Assembly: GCA_910588825.1 (NCBI GenBank)
Contig: CAJURF010000077.1
Location: 1 to 17,133, forward strand
Direction: 5' to 3'
DNA from: an uncultured Lachnospiraceae bacterium
GTDB lineage: Bacteria > Bacillota > Clostridia > Lachnospirales > Lachnospiraceae
Length of the DNA stretch: 17,133 nucleotides
In this document: piece after piece, positions 1 to 7,699 of the stretch
Position numbering within the stretch: the stretch's first letter is position 1
How the letters are laid out: each line of letters begins with the position of its first letter
Translations under genes and position numbers: made by a program
The notes under the pieces: model-generated
What the model saw: only the letters and a program-made list of their open reading frames with translations
Told to the model about the DNA's origin: nothing
The model's database searches: none

Positions 1-60
1 TCCAACAAGACCATCACCGAGGTATCACAGTTAGATGCACTGCTCGCATCGTACTTTTGA
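1..60 (+). CDS. C-terminal fragment of an unidentified open frame (partial, 5' end outside window)
   Basis: An open plus-strand frame enters from the window edge and ends at a TGA at 58-60; the 19 visible residues read SNKTITEVSQLDALLASYF. I do not recognise the family. It matters because it ends exactly where the oppositely oriented glucokinase stops resembling its family, so its last codons lie at the junction and its TGA may come from glucokinase DNA. It may be the tail of a gene on an inserted element, or a chance open frame: 20 codons is too short to decide. A sequence reaching further left is needed to tell. Confidence 0.3.
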   Translation, partial: SNKTITEVSQLDALLASYF

Positions 61-846
61 CACCCCGCCGCCGATCAGAATCACTTCCGGATCCGTCACA
101 CAGGCAAAGATGGCCAGTCCCCTCCCAAGATAGGAGGCAAATTTCTTTACCACCCGGCCGGCCAGTTCATCTCCCTGCTTATAGGCATCGAAAACCGCTT
201 TCGCTGTCACCTGGGACTGCCTCAGCACACTGCTGTCATCACTACTTTTCAGCTCTTTTTTCGCCAGACGCACGATACCGGTGGCAGAAGTCATCTGCTC
301 CAGACATCCCTGATTCCCGCAGTTACAATATTCGGTTTCCTCCGGTTCCACATTTGCATGGCCGATTTCGCCCCCGGAGCCGTGGGCACCGCAGACAATC
401 CTGCCGTCCACAATAATCCCGCCGCCCACGCCGGTTCCCAGGGTAGCCATGAGCACATTGGGTATGCCTGCCGCGCCGCCTCTCCATGATTCTCCCAGAG
501 CAGCCGCATTTGCATCGTTGGCGGCTTTGGCTTTCAGTCCGGTCAGGGCCTCCATCTCCCTGGCTATATGTTTATACCCCCAGTGCAGGTTCACAGCGCA
601 GGGTACTTCACCATTCTCATTAACCGGGCCGGGAACGTCCACGCCCACTCCAGCCGTCATCTCACGGGTGATACCTCTCTCTTTCATCTTTTCCAGGATA
701 GACGCCGCAATGTCAGGAAGGATTGCCTCGCCGTGATTCTCTGTGCGTGTGGGAATCTCCCACTTTTCCTCCAGTGTTCCGTCAGTGCGGAACAAACCGC
801 ATTTTACTGTGGTTCCTCCCACATCGATTCCAAAACAATATTCCAT
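31..846 (-). pseudogene. glk: ROK-family glucokinase, C-terminally truncated
   Basis: Glucokinase of the ROK family phosphorylates cytosolic glucose to glucose 6-phosphate with ATP. Seen: the N-terminal phosphate-binding motif GIDVGGTTVK, the catalytic-Asp segment AANDANAAALGE near residue 110, GGEIGH near 155, and the ROK zinc motif CNCGNQGCLEQ near 170. The usual GGGVSK motif appears near residue 260, but then the frame reads VRCEQCI and stops. Family members run about 310-320 residues; this has about 271, so the last ~40 are missing. A GTG at 858 overlaps the hprK stop, but its G is part of the AGGAG ribosome site (858-862). ATG at 846 (or GTG at 849) has normal spacing and gives the usual MxYCFGIDVGG start. 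It is the last gene of the ftsH operon in view. Whether the product is active is unknown; the lost C-terminal helix normally packs on the nucleotide side. An assembly or contig-end artefact is possible. Confidence 0.8.
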
Positions 847-854
847 CACAGATT

Positions 855-1793
855 TCACTCCTTTTTTCCTTTTCTGACTATATTATCCTGTACCCGTTTA
901 TACAATTCCTCTGCCGCATTGTATCCCATCTTCTTCTGGCGGTGGTTTACTGCAGCAGCCTCCACAATAACAGCCAGGTTCCGCCCCGGCCGGATAGGTA
1001 TGGAATGGCAGACTACTTTATTACCCAGGTATTCAATATATTCCTCACCCAGTCCCATCCGGTCATACTCTTTATCCCGGTTCCACTCTTCCAGCTTAAT
1101 AACAAGGTCCACCGACTGGGTATTTTTTACACACTCCACACCGAACAGGGTTTTCACATTCAAAATACCGATGCCGCGCAGTTCAATAAAATGGCGGGTA
1201 ATATCCGGTGCAGACCCCACCAGAGTGGCATCACTCACTTTCCGCAGCTCCACCACATCATCGCTGACTAGACGGTGCCCGCGCCTGATCAGCTCCAGTG
1301 CTGCCTCGCTCTTACCAATTCCGCTCTCCCCTGTAATCAGGATTCCCTCCCCGTACACATCCACTAATACACCGTGAATAGAAATACACGGGGCAAGCTG
1401 TACGCCCAGCCACCGGATACATTCTGCCATGAAACCGGAAGTGGGGCGGTTGGTCCTCAGCGCAGGTACATCATATTTGTAGGCCAGCTCCAGCATTTTT
1501 GCCGTTGGTTTTGTCTTCTCACTGAATATGACACAGGGAATGCCCTCTGTGGAGATAAAACGCTCATAGGCAAAGTTGCGCTCCTCCTCTGTCAAATGTT
1601 CCAGATAGCTGAATTCCACATAGCCGATCAGCTGTGTCCTTTTAGCCGCAAAATGCTCCATATATCCAGTCAGCTGCAGAGCCGGACGGTTGATCTCGGA
1701 AACTGTCACCTGTTTATCATTCAGATCCATCTCCGGCGTCAGATTCTCCAGCCCCAGCTCCTGCATAAATTTTGTAATGGGTACACCCTTCAT
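855..1793 (-). CDS. hprK: HPr kinase/phosphorylase
   Basis: HPrK/P phosphorylates and dephosphorylates Ser46 of the phosphotransferase carrier HPr in the cytosol. In Firmicutes, P-Ser-HPr is the co-repressor for CcpA in carbon catabolite control. The 312-residue length is normal. The N-terminal domain is residues 1-130. The kinase domain shows HGV (His140), the P-loop GESGIGKS (155-162), the two-Asp segment SDDVVELR (177-184) and the signature ELRGIGILNV (204-213). The start ATG at 1793 follows a GGAGGA ribosome site lying inside the last codons of uvrC; the uvrC stop is 3 bp upstream, so translation is probably coupled. The glucokinase follows within 10 bp. Pairing a carbon-control sensor with the enzyme that makes glucose 6-phosphate is sensible. 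No frameshift or missing key residue is seen. Confidence 0.97.
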   Translation of the reverse strand: MKGVPITKFMQELGLENLTPEMDLNDKQVTVSEINRPALQLTGYMEHFAAKRTQLIGYVEFSYLEHLTEEERNFAYERFISTEGIPCVIFSEKTKPTAKMLELAYKYDVPALRTNRPTSGFMAECIRWLGVQLAPCISIHGVLVDVYGEGILITGESGIGKSEAALELIRRGHRLVSDDVVELRKVSDATLVGSAPDITRHFIELRGIGILNVKTLFGVECVKNTQSVDLVIKLEEWNRDKEYDRMGLGEEYIEYLGNKVVCHSIPIRPGRNLAVIVEAAAVNHRQKKMGYNAAEELYKRVQDNIVRKGKKE

Positions 1794-1796
1794 ACT

Positions 1797-3647
1797 CTAT
1801 TCTCCTCCTTCATCTTTATCGCTGCTGTGGAAAAACTCGTACACCTGAGCCGCAGCACGCTCATTCATAGACGGCACCTGACGGAGTTCTTCCCTGGAAG
1901 CCTGCCGGATACTCTCCAGAGACTTATACTGTTTCATCAAAGCCTTTCTCCTGGCCGGACCGATTCCCGGAATGTCGTCCAAAACAGAATGCACCTGACC
2001 CTTGCTCCGCAGACTTCTATGATATTCTATGGCAAATCTGTGAGCCTCATCCTGTATCCTGGTAATCAGCCGAAAGCCCTCCGATGAAATATCAATGGGA
2101 ATTTCTTCATCATTATAATACAATCCCCTGGTCTGATGGCGGTCATCTTTGACCATTCCGCAGACCGGAATCGTCAGATTCAACTTTTCCAGCACAGCCA
2201 GAGCCACATTTACCTGGCCCTTTCCGCCGTCCATCATGATCAAATCCGGATACCTGGAAAAACTGTCAAACTCTTTTCCCGACGAATCATGGGTAAACCT
2301 TCGAGTCAGAACTTCTTCCATACTGGCATAATCATTAGGACCCTGCACTGATTGAATCTTAAATTTGCGGTAATCACTCTTTTTCGGTTTTCCCCGCTCA
2401 TAGACCACCATAGAACCAACGGACTGAAACCCGCTGATATTTGATATATCATAGGCCTCCATCCGTACAATCGAATCCAGCCGCAGCCACCCTGCCACCT
2501 CTTTGACAGCGCCGATGGTGCGGCCCTCTTCCCGTTTGATCTTCTCCCTATCCTGGCTGAGAATCAATGACGCGTTCTGTGCCGCCATTTCCACCATTTT
2601 CTCTTTCACGCCTTTCTTCGGAACACGGATGCTGACTTTCTGTCCCCGCCGGGAGGTTAACCAGCTTGCAATAATCTGTTCATCCTCCACTTCTTCCTGC
2701 AAAATCAGCTCACGGGGAATAAACGGCGTTCCAGCGTAAAACTGTTTTAGAAAACTGGTCATCACCTGGCTTCTGGTATCTCCCCCGGCCACTTTCAGAT
2801 AGAAATGATCCCGGCCGATCAGCCGCCCGCCGCGGATAAAGAACACCTGGACAATGGCATCCTCTCCATCCATGGCCATGGCAATCACGTCATTGTCCTC
2901 TCCGCTGTGCCCAGTGATTTTTTGCCTTTCGCCAATCTTTTGGATACTTTGGATCAGATCCCGGTACTCCATGGCATCCTCGAACCGCAGTTCTTCAGAT
3001 GCCTGCTGCATCTTCTCCTGCAGCTTTTGTATCACCTCCTGATAACGCCCGCCCAAAAATTCCAGTGCTCCCTTCACTCCCTGCTGGTAAGCCTCTTTGC
3101 CCACATTCCCCTGGCAGGGCGCATCGCACTGATGGATGTGATAATACAGACAGGGCCGGTCTTTCCCCATATCCTGAGGCAGCTTCCGGTTACATGCCCG
3201 CAGATGATAAATCCTGCGTATCAGTTCAATGGCATCTTTCACCGCTCCCGCACTGGTATAGGGCCCAAAATACCTGGACTTATCCTTTTTCATTCTCCTG
3301 GCAAACAAAATCCTGGGGAAATCCTCCTCCACAGTCATCTGAATAAACGGATAGCTTTTGTCGTCCTTCAGCATAGTATTATACTTGGGACGGTGCTCTT
3401 TAATCAGATTACACTCCAGCACCAGTGCTTCCAGCTCCGAGTCTGTGACAATGTACTCAAACCGGGCAATATGAGTCACCATCTGTTCAATTTTGACCCC
3501 TTTATTCCGGCTGGACTGAAAATACTGGCGCACCCTGTTTTTCAGACTTATGGCCTTTCCCACATATATAATCTCATCTTTTGCGTCATGCATCAGATAG
3601 ACTCCCGGCCGGGCCGGAAGCTTTTTCAATTCTTCTTCAAAATCCAT
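1797..3647 (-). CDS. uvrC: Excinuclease ABC subunit UvrC
   Basis: UvrC makes the two incisions either side of a bulky DNA lesion after UvrA/UvrB loading in nucleotide excision repair. The 616-residue length is typical. Domains in order: GIY-YIG nuclease (about 13-90, with GVYLM and IIYVGKAISLKNRV), a UVR motif that contacts UvrB (about 202-238, ELRFEDAMEYRD), the RNase H-like endonuclease core (about 380-540, with EAYDISNISG and the DGGKGQV motif), and tandem helix-hairpin-helix DNA binding at the C-terminus (DIPGIGPARRKAL onward, about 557-607). The ATG at 3647 is preceded by a GGGGGAT ribosome site. It lies 35 bp after ftsH and 3 bp before hprK, so it is in the middle of the same transcript. 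It looks intact. Confidence 0.97.
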   Translation of the reverse strand: MDFEEELKKLPARPGVYLMHDAKDEIIYVGKAISLKNRVRQYFQSSRNKGVKIEQMVTHIARFEYIVTDSELEALVLECNLIKEHRPKYNTMLKDDKSYPFIQMTVEEDFPRILFARRMKKDKSRYFGPYTSAGAVKDAIELIRRIYHLRACNRKLPQDMGKDRPCLYYHIHQCDAPCQGNVGKEAYQQGVKGALEFLGGRYQEVIQKLQEKMQQASEELRFEDAMEYRDLIQSIQKIGERQKITGHSGEDNDVIAMAMDGEDAIVQVFFIRGGRLIGRDHFYLKVAGGDTRSQVMTSFLKQFYAGTPFIPRELILQEEVEDEQIIASWLTSRRGQKVSIRVPKKGVKEKMVEMAAQNASLILSQDREKIKREEGRTIGAVKEVAGWLRLDSIVRMEAYDISNISGFQSVGSMVVYERGKPKKSDYRKFKIQSVQGPNDYASMEEVLTRRFTHDSSGKEFDSFSRYPDLIMMDGGKGQVNVALAVLEKLNLTIPVCGMVKDDRHQTRGLYYNDEEIPIDISSEGFRLITRIQDEAHRFAIEYHRSLRSKGQVHSVLDDIPGIGPARRKALMKQYKSLESIRQASREELRQVPSMNERAAAQVYEFFHSSDKDEGGE

Positions 3648-3682
3648 AGAAATATCCCCCGCCCCTCTGCCGCATCTTCGCC

Positions 3683-5641
3683 TTATCCGGCATCTACAGC
3701 TGTCTCTATGGGTGCTTTTGCTTTTTCCTCAATCCGGGGAACGGACTTCTTTTCCGTTTCCTCTGGTTCCGGCAGACCTTTCACTTCCCGGAATATCTTC
3801 ATAAACTCTTTTCCTGTTATGGTTTCCTTTTCAATGAGAAACTCTGCAATTCTGTCCATTACTTCCCGGTTCTCTTGAAGCAGCCGTTTTGCCTCCTCAT
3901 AAGAATTGTGGAGCAGAATCATCACTTCATGATCCACTTCTGTGGCGGTATCGTCCCCGCATTCCAGAACAGTACGGCCATCCAGATATTTGCTCTTCTG
4001 GGAAGCCAGCCCCATCAGGCCGAACTTCTCCGACATTCCATACTGGGTGACCATGGCGCGGGCCATTTTCGTGGCCTTTTCAATATCATTGGCCGCTCCT
4101 GTGGTAACCGTATCGAAGACAATCTCCTCCGCTGCGCGGCCTCCCAGATACCCCACCAGCATAGCCTCCAGCTCTTTTTTCGTATTCAGATATTTCTCTT
4201 CCTCAGGAACCTGCATCACATAGCCCAATGCTCCCATGGTGCGGGGAACAATGGTGATCTTCTGCACTGGCTCTGCGTCTTTTTGCAGGGCGCTCACCAG
4301 CGCGTGGCCCACTTCATGATAAGATACGATCTTCCGCTCCTCAGTGCTGAGAATCCGGTCCTTCTTTTCCTTGCCCACCAGGACCACCTCAACGGCTTCG
4401 AACAGATCCTTCTGGCTCACAGCCTTACGCCCATTCTTTACAGCCAGAATTGCCGCCTCATTGATCATATTTGCCAGATCCGATCCCACAGCTCCGGATG
4501 TGGACAGGGCAATCTCTTCAAAATCCACGGTCTCGTCCAGCAGGACGTTTTTAGCGTGTACTTTCAGAATATCCACACGCCCTTTCAGATCCGGGCGGTC
4601 CACAATCACCCGGCGGTCAAAACGCCCGGGGCGAAGCAGCGCCGGGTCCAGCACCTCAGGACGGTTGGTAGCCGCCAGAATCAAAAGCCCTTTAGACGCC
4701 TCGAATCCATCCATCTCCGCCAAAAGCTGATTCAGAGTCTGCTCCCGCTCATCGTTGCCGCCGCCATAATGGGCATCCCGGCTCTTTCCAATGGCGTCCA
4801 CCTCATCTATAAAAATAATACAGGGCGCATTCTTCTTGGCCTCCTCAAACAAATCCCTCACACGGGAAGCTCCCACACCCACAAACATTTCCACAAAATC
4901 CGACCCGGACAGGGAGAAAAACGGCACATGGGCCTCCCCTGCCACAGCCTTTGCCAAAAGGGTTTTCCCAGTTCCCGGAGGGCCCACCAGCAGCGCGCCC
5001 TTTGGCAGCTTTGCCCCGATAGCCGTATATTTCCCCGGGTCATGGAGGAATTCCACCACTTCCTGGAGAGACTCCTTGGCCTCATCCTGGCCAGCCACAT
5101 CATGAAAGGTAACGCCTGTCTCTTTCTGAACATAAGCTTTCGCCTTGCTCTTTCCTACCCCCATCATTCCGCCTCGGTTCATTCTGCGCATAAAAAGCAT
5201 CAAAAGCCCGAACAGCAGAAGCGTTGGCAGCATAATGCTGATAATAGTAGCGACAAATTCTGCCACCGGGTCAGGCAGTTCCAGCTCATAGGCCACATCG
5301 TCCTGTTTCTCCAGACGCTCCACCAATTTGTCTCCGCTCTCAAGAGCATTCACATAATAAGTCTTTTCCCTGAACGGGTCTTTTTGTTCTTTCGGGGTTA
5401 TGGTAATGGCGCCATTCTGGATCACCACTTTCTTAATCTCATCGTCCTCCAGCATGGTGAGAAATTCACTGTATGTGATTTCTTCCGTGCCGCCGTTAAA
5501 CATATTTGTAAACAGACTGACGCCCACCAATGTCACCATCAGGCACAGCAGGAACACAAGAATTGACTGCTTATTCTTTGGTCCGTTATTCAGCGGCCCA
5601 TTGTTATTTCCCCGCTGATTATTACTTGGTTTATTGCCCAT
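3683..5641 (-). CDS. ftsH: ATP-dependent zinc metalloprotease FtsH
   Basis: FtsH is a membrane-anchored hexameric AAA protease that extracts and degrades misfolded membrane proteins and some regulators. At 652 residues its length is normal. Seen in order: a cytosolic Asn/Gly-rich N-terminus (1-24), membrane helix 1 (about 26-48), an extracytoplasmic domain (about 50-125), membrane helix 2 (about 127-151), Walker A GPPGTGKT (220-227), Walker B IIFIDE (275-280), the second region of homology ending RPGRFDRR (337-344), the zinc site HEVGH (442-446), and the third zinc ligand Asp in TTGAANDIE (Asp519). The ATG at 5641 is preceded by an AGGAGGAG ribosome site. It is the first gene of the ftsH-uvrC-hprK-glk operon, transcribed from the promoter at 5674-5702. 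Confidence 0.98.
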   Translation of the reverse strand: MGNKPSNNQRGNNNGPLNNGPKNKQSILVFLLCLMVTLVGVSLFTNMFNGGTEEITYSEFLTMLEDDEIKKVVIQNGAITITPKEQKDPFREKTYYVNALESGDKLVERLEKQDDVAYELELPDPVAEFVATIISIMLPTLLLFGLLMLFMRRMNRGGMMGVGKSKAKAYVQKETGVTFHDVAGQDEAKESLQEVVEFLHDPGKYTAIGAKLPKGALLVGPPGTGKTLLAKAVAGEAHVPFFSLSGSDFVEMFVGVGASRVRDLFEEAKKNAPCIIFIDEVDAIGKSRDAHYGGGNDEREQTLNQLLAEMDGFEASKGLLILAATNRPEVLDPALLRPGRFDRRVIVDRPDLKGRVDILKVHAKNVLLDETVDFEEIALSTSGAVGSDLANMINEAAILAVKNGRKAVSQKDLFEAVEVVLVGKEKKDRILSTEERKIVSYHEVGHALVSALQKDAEPVQKITIVPRTMGALGYVMQVPEEEKYLNTKKELEAMLVGYLGGRAAEEIVFDTVTTGAANDIEKATKMARAMVTQYGMSEKFGLMGLASQKSKYLDGRTVLECGDDTATEVDHEVMILLHNSYEEAKRLLQENREVMDRIAEFLIEKETITGKEFMKIFREVKGLPEPEETEKKSVPRIEEKAKAPIETAVDAG

Positions 5642-5673
5642 ATTGCTCCTCCTCTTTTAGTCGCCATTTATAT

Positions 5674-5702
5674 ATTATAAGTACACCCCAGAAATAAATC
5701 AA
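5674..5702 (-). promoter_or_regulatory. sigmaA-type promoter of the ftsH operon
   Basis: On the minus strand the -35 is TTGATT (5697-5702), the spacer is exactly 17 bp, and the -10 is a perfect TATAAT (5674-5679). Transcription should start near 5667, giving a leader of about 25 nt with the AGGAGGAG ribosome site just before the ftsH ATG. No operator or riboswitch is visible in this short leader. Confidence 0.75.
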
Positions 5703-5722
5703 TATGCAGATTTCGAAATAAA

Positions 5723-5784
5723 TTGCATTCATTCTTAAAGTTTTATAAAAAGCCATATGGAAAATCGGAAAAATGTAGTATACT
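5723..5784 (+). promoter_or_regulatory. Candidate pyrG promoter region
   Basis: Two possible sites precede pyrG. One has TTGCAT at 5723-5728 with an A+T-rich TATAAA/TAAAAA at 5744-5751. The other is a TATACT -10 at 5779-5784 with no good -35 at 17 bp. Neither start region begins with the G-run used for reiterative-transcription control of pyrG in Bacillus. A small hairpin (GTGGAT 5831-5836 with ATCCAC 5847-5852) sits in the leader with no T-tract, so it does not look like an attenuator. Confidence 0.3.
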
Positions 5785-5902
5785 GTTCCTATCACCCCAA
5801 TACAATAAAAACTGCACCCTGCAGACAGCCGTGGATGTTATCTGTTATCCACCGGAAAATATGCGGAGTACAGGAGAAAAGCAGAAAAGAAATGGAGGAA
5901 AT

Positions 5903-7519
5903 ATGGCTGTTAAATACGTATTTGTAACCGGCGGTGTGGTTTCCGGCCTGGGAAAAGGAATTACAGCAGCATCCCTGGGCCGTCTGTTGAAAGCCCGCGG
6001 CTACAAAGTCACCATGCAGAAATTTGACCCCTATATCAACATCGACCCCGGCACCATGAATCCGGTGCAGCACGGAGAAGTTTTTGTCACAGACGACGGT
6101 GCTGAGACAGACTTGGACCTGGGGCACTATGAACGATTCATTGACGAGAGCCTGGACAAAAATTCCAATGTAACCACAGGTAAAGTTTACTGGACCGTAC
6201 TGGCCAAAGAACGACGGGGCGATTTCGGCGGAGGAACTGTGCAGGTCATCCCCCACATCACTAACGAAATCAAAAACCGGTTTTACCGCAACTTTACCAG
6301 CAACGACACCCGCATCGCCATCATAGAGGTTGGTGGAACGGTGGGCGATATTGAAAGCCAGCCATTTCTGGAGGCGATTAGGCAGTTCCAGCAGGAAATC
6401 GGCCACGAAAACGCCATTTTGATCCATGTAACCCTGATTCCCTACCTGCGGGCTTCCCAGGAGATGAAGACCAAGCCCACCCAGGCCAGTGTAAAAGAAC
6501 TGCAGGGAATGGGAATCCGCCCCGACATCATTGTCTGCCGCTCCGAGCTGCCTCTGGACAAAAAGATCAAAGACAAAATCGCTTTGTTCTGTAATGTTCC
6601 CAGCAGCCATGTTCTGCAGAACCTGGACGTCGAATATCTCTATGAAGCCCCTCTGGCCATGGAGAAAGAACATCTGGCACAGGTGGCCTGCGAATGTCTG
6701 AAGCTGGACTGCCCCCAGCCGGATCTCACAGACTGGATTGCCATGGTGGAAGCGCTGCGCCACCCCAGCCTGGAAGTCAATATTGCGCTGGTGGGAAAAT
6801 ATATCCAGCTCCACGATGCCTATATCAGTGTGGTGGAAGCGTTAAAACACGGGGGTATTGCCAGCAAAGCCACCGTAAATATCCTGTGGGTGGACTCCGA
6901 ACAGGTGACGGAAGAAAACGTATCTGAAATGCTTGCAGAAGCAGACGGCATTTTAGTTCCCGGCGGTTTCGGCGACCGGGGTATTGAGGGCAAGATTCAG
7001 GCCATCCGTTACGCACGGGAACAAAAGATTCCTTACCTGGGCCTGTGTCTGGGCATGCAGCTTGCTATCGTGGAATTTGCCAGGGATGTAATCGGCCTTT
7101 CCGATGCCCACAGCATTGAACTGAACCCCCGCACCGTACATCCGGTGATTGATTTGATGCCCGACCAGGCTGACATCGAAGATATCGGAGGCACCCTGCG
7201 GCTGGGTTCCTATCCCTGCGTGCTGAAGGAGGGTACCAAGTCTTACAGCTTATATGGGGAAACTACCATACACGAACGGCACCGACACCGGTATGAAGTC
7301 AACAATGATTACCGCAATGTATTGGAAGAAAACGGAATGGTTCTCTCCGGCATGTCACCGGACGGAAGAATCGTGGAAATGATCGAACTGAAAGACCATC
7401 CTTTCTTTATTGCCACTCAGGCCCACCCGGAACTGAAGTCAAGGCCCAACCGCCCCCATCCGCTGTTCAAGGGTCTGATTCAAGCTTCCCTGGCCCATAG
7501 AGAGACACCATCTGTCTGA
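5903..7519 (+). CDS. pyrG: CTP synthase (glutamine hydrolysing)
   Basis: CTP synthase aminates UTP to CTP using ATP and ammonia from glutamine, the last step of pyrimidine nucleotide synthesis. The start chosen is ATG 5903, after GGAGG at 5894-5898. It gives 538 residues and the family N-terminus MAVKYVFVTGGVVSGLGKG; the frame is open further upstream, but those extra 60 residues match nothing in the family. The synthase domain (1-270) shows the P-loop region GGVVSGLGKGI (10-20), DPYINIDPGTMNPVQHGEVFV (42-62) and IEVGGTVGDIES (141-152). The glutamine amidotransferase domain (about 290-535) shows the nucleophile Cys382 in LGLCLGMQ and His508/Glu510 in AHPE. It stands alone, divergent from ftsH and separated from the next gene by 180 bp. 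Confidence 0.98.
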   Translation: MAVKYVFVTGGVVSGLGKGITAASLGRLLKARGYKVTMQKFDPYINIDPGTMNPVQHGEVFVTDDGAETDLDLGHYERFIDESLDKNSNVTTGKVYWTVLAKERRGDFGGGTVQVIPHITNEIKNRFYRNFTSNDTRIAIIEVGGTVGDIESQPFLEAIRQFQQEIGHENAILIHVTLIPYLRASQEMKTKPTQASVKELQGMGIRPDIIVCRSELPLDKKIKDKIALFCNVPSSHVLQNLDVEYLYEAPLAMEKEHLAQVACECLKLDCPQPDLTDWIAMVEALRHPSLEVNIALVGKYIQLHDAYISVVEALKHGGIASKATVNILWVDSEQVTEENVSEMLAEADGILVPGGFGDRGIEGKIQAIRYAREQKIPYLGLCLGMQLAIVEFARDVIGLSDAHSIELNPRTVHPVIDLMPDQADIEDIGGTLRLGSYPCVLKEGTKSYSLYGETTIHERHRHRYEVNNDYRNVLEENGMVLSGMSPDGRIVEMIELKDHPFFIATQAHPELKSRPNRPHPLFKGLIQASLAHRETPSV

Positions 7520-7528
7520 AGTCTATAA

Positions 7529-7556
7529 GAGCGTGTTTGAAAACTCAAGCACGCTC
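7529..7556. repeat. 12-bp inverted repeat after pyrG, possible terminator or repeat-element remnant
   Basis: Ten bases after the pyrG stop, the arms 7529-7540 and 7545-7556 pair over 12 positions (one G-T wobble) around the 4-base loop AAAC. The GC-rich base GAGCGTG/CACGCTC is perfect. No T-tract follows (CTGCCCTC), so it is not a canonical intrinsic terminator, though it is placed where a pyrG terminator would be. It could also be a dispersed palindromic repeat. Confidence 0.5.
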
Positions 7557-7608
7557 CTGCCCTCAGTTGACATAAACCTCTCCCGGACACATTCTAAAAT
7601 ATTTTACA

Positions 7609-7625
7609 TGTCGATTATTATCGAA
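7609..7625 (+). promoter_or_regulatory. Tandem 0A-box-like heptamers (possible Spo0A-type operator)
   Basis: TGTCGAT (7609-7615) and TATCGAA (7619-7625) are each one base away from the Spo0A box TGTCGAA. They lie in the same orientation, 10 bp apart start to start. In known Spo0A targets, tandem boxes in 10-bp phase are bound by adjacent C-terminal domains. The pair sits just upstream of the candidate promoter of a gene that itself encodes a Spo0A-type domain. Binding by Spo0A or by the gene's own product is inference. Confidence 0.4.
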
Positions 7626-7634
7626 TCTTGTATG

Positions 7635-7663
7635 TTCACCCTCATTTTCGCAAATGTTATATT
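7635..7663 (+). promoter_or_regulatory. Candidate promoter of the Spo0A-domain gene
   Basis: TTCACC (7635-7640), 17 bp spacer, then TATATT (7658-7663) preceded by an extended -10 TG (7655-7656). Transcription would start near 7670, leaving a leader of about 30 nt that contains the AAGGAGGG ribosome site. A consensus TTGACA also occurs at 7567-7572, but no good -10 lies at the right distance. Confidence 0.45.
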
Positions 7664-7699
7664 ACAATACATTTATAACAAGAATAAGGAGGGTATTCT

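Noticed and set aside
3875..5566. 563-codon plus-strand open frame opposite ftsH
   Set aside because: Antisense shadow of ftsH: His/Gln/Leu-rich low-sense composition, no ribosome site and no recognisable domain.
5831..5852. Hairpin GTGGAT/ATCCAC in the pyrG leader as an attenuator
   Set aside because: Only 6 bp, 10-base loop, no T-run after it and no competing structure seen.
5723..5902. In-frame extension of pyrG by 60 residues upstream of ATG 5903
   Set aside because: No ribosome site at the upstream ATG, it would overlap the promoter region, and the extra residues do not resemble CTP synthases, whereas ATG 5903 has GGAGG and the family N-terminus.
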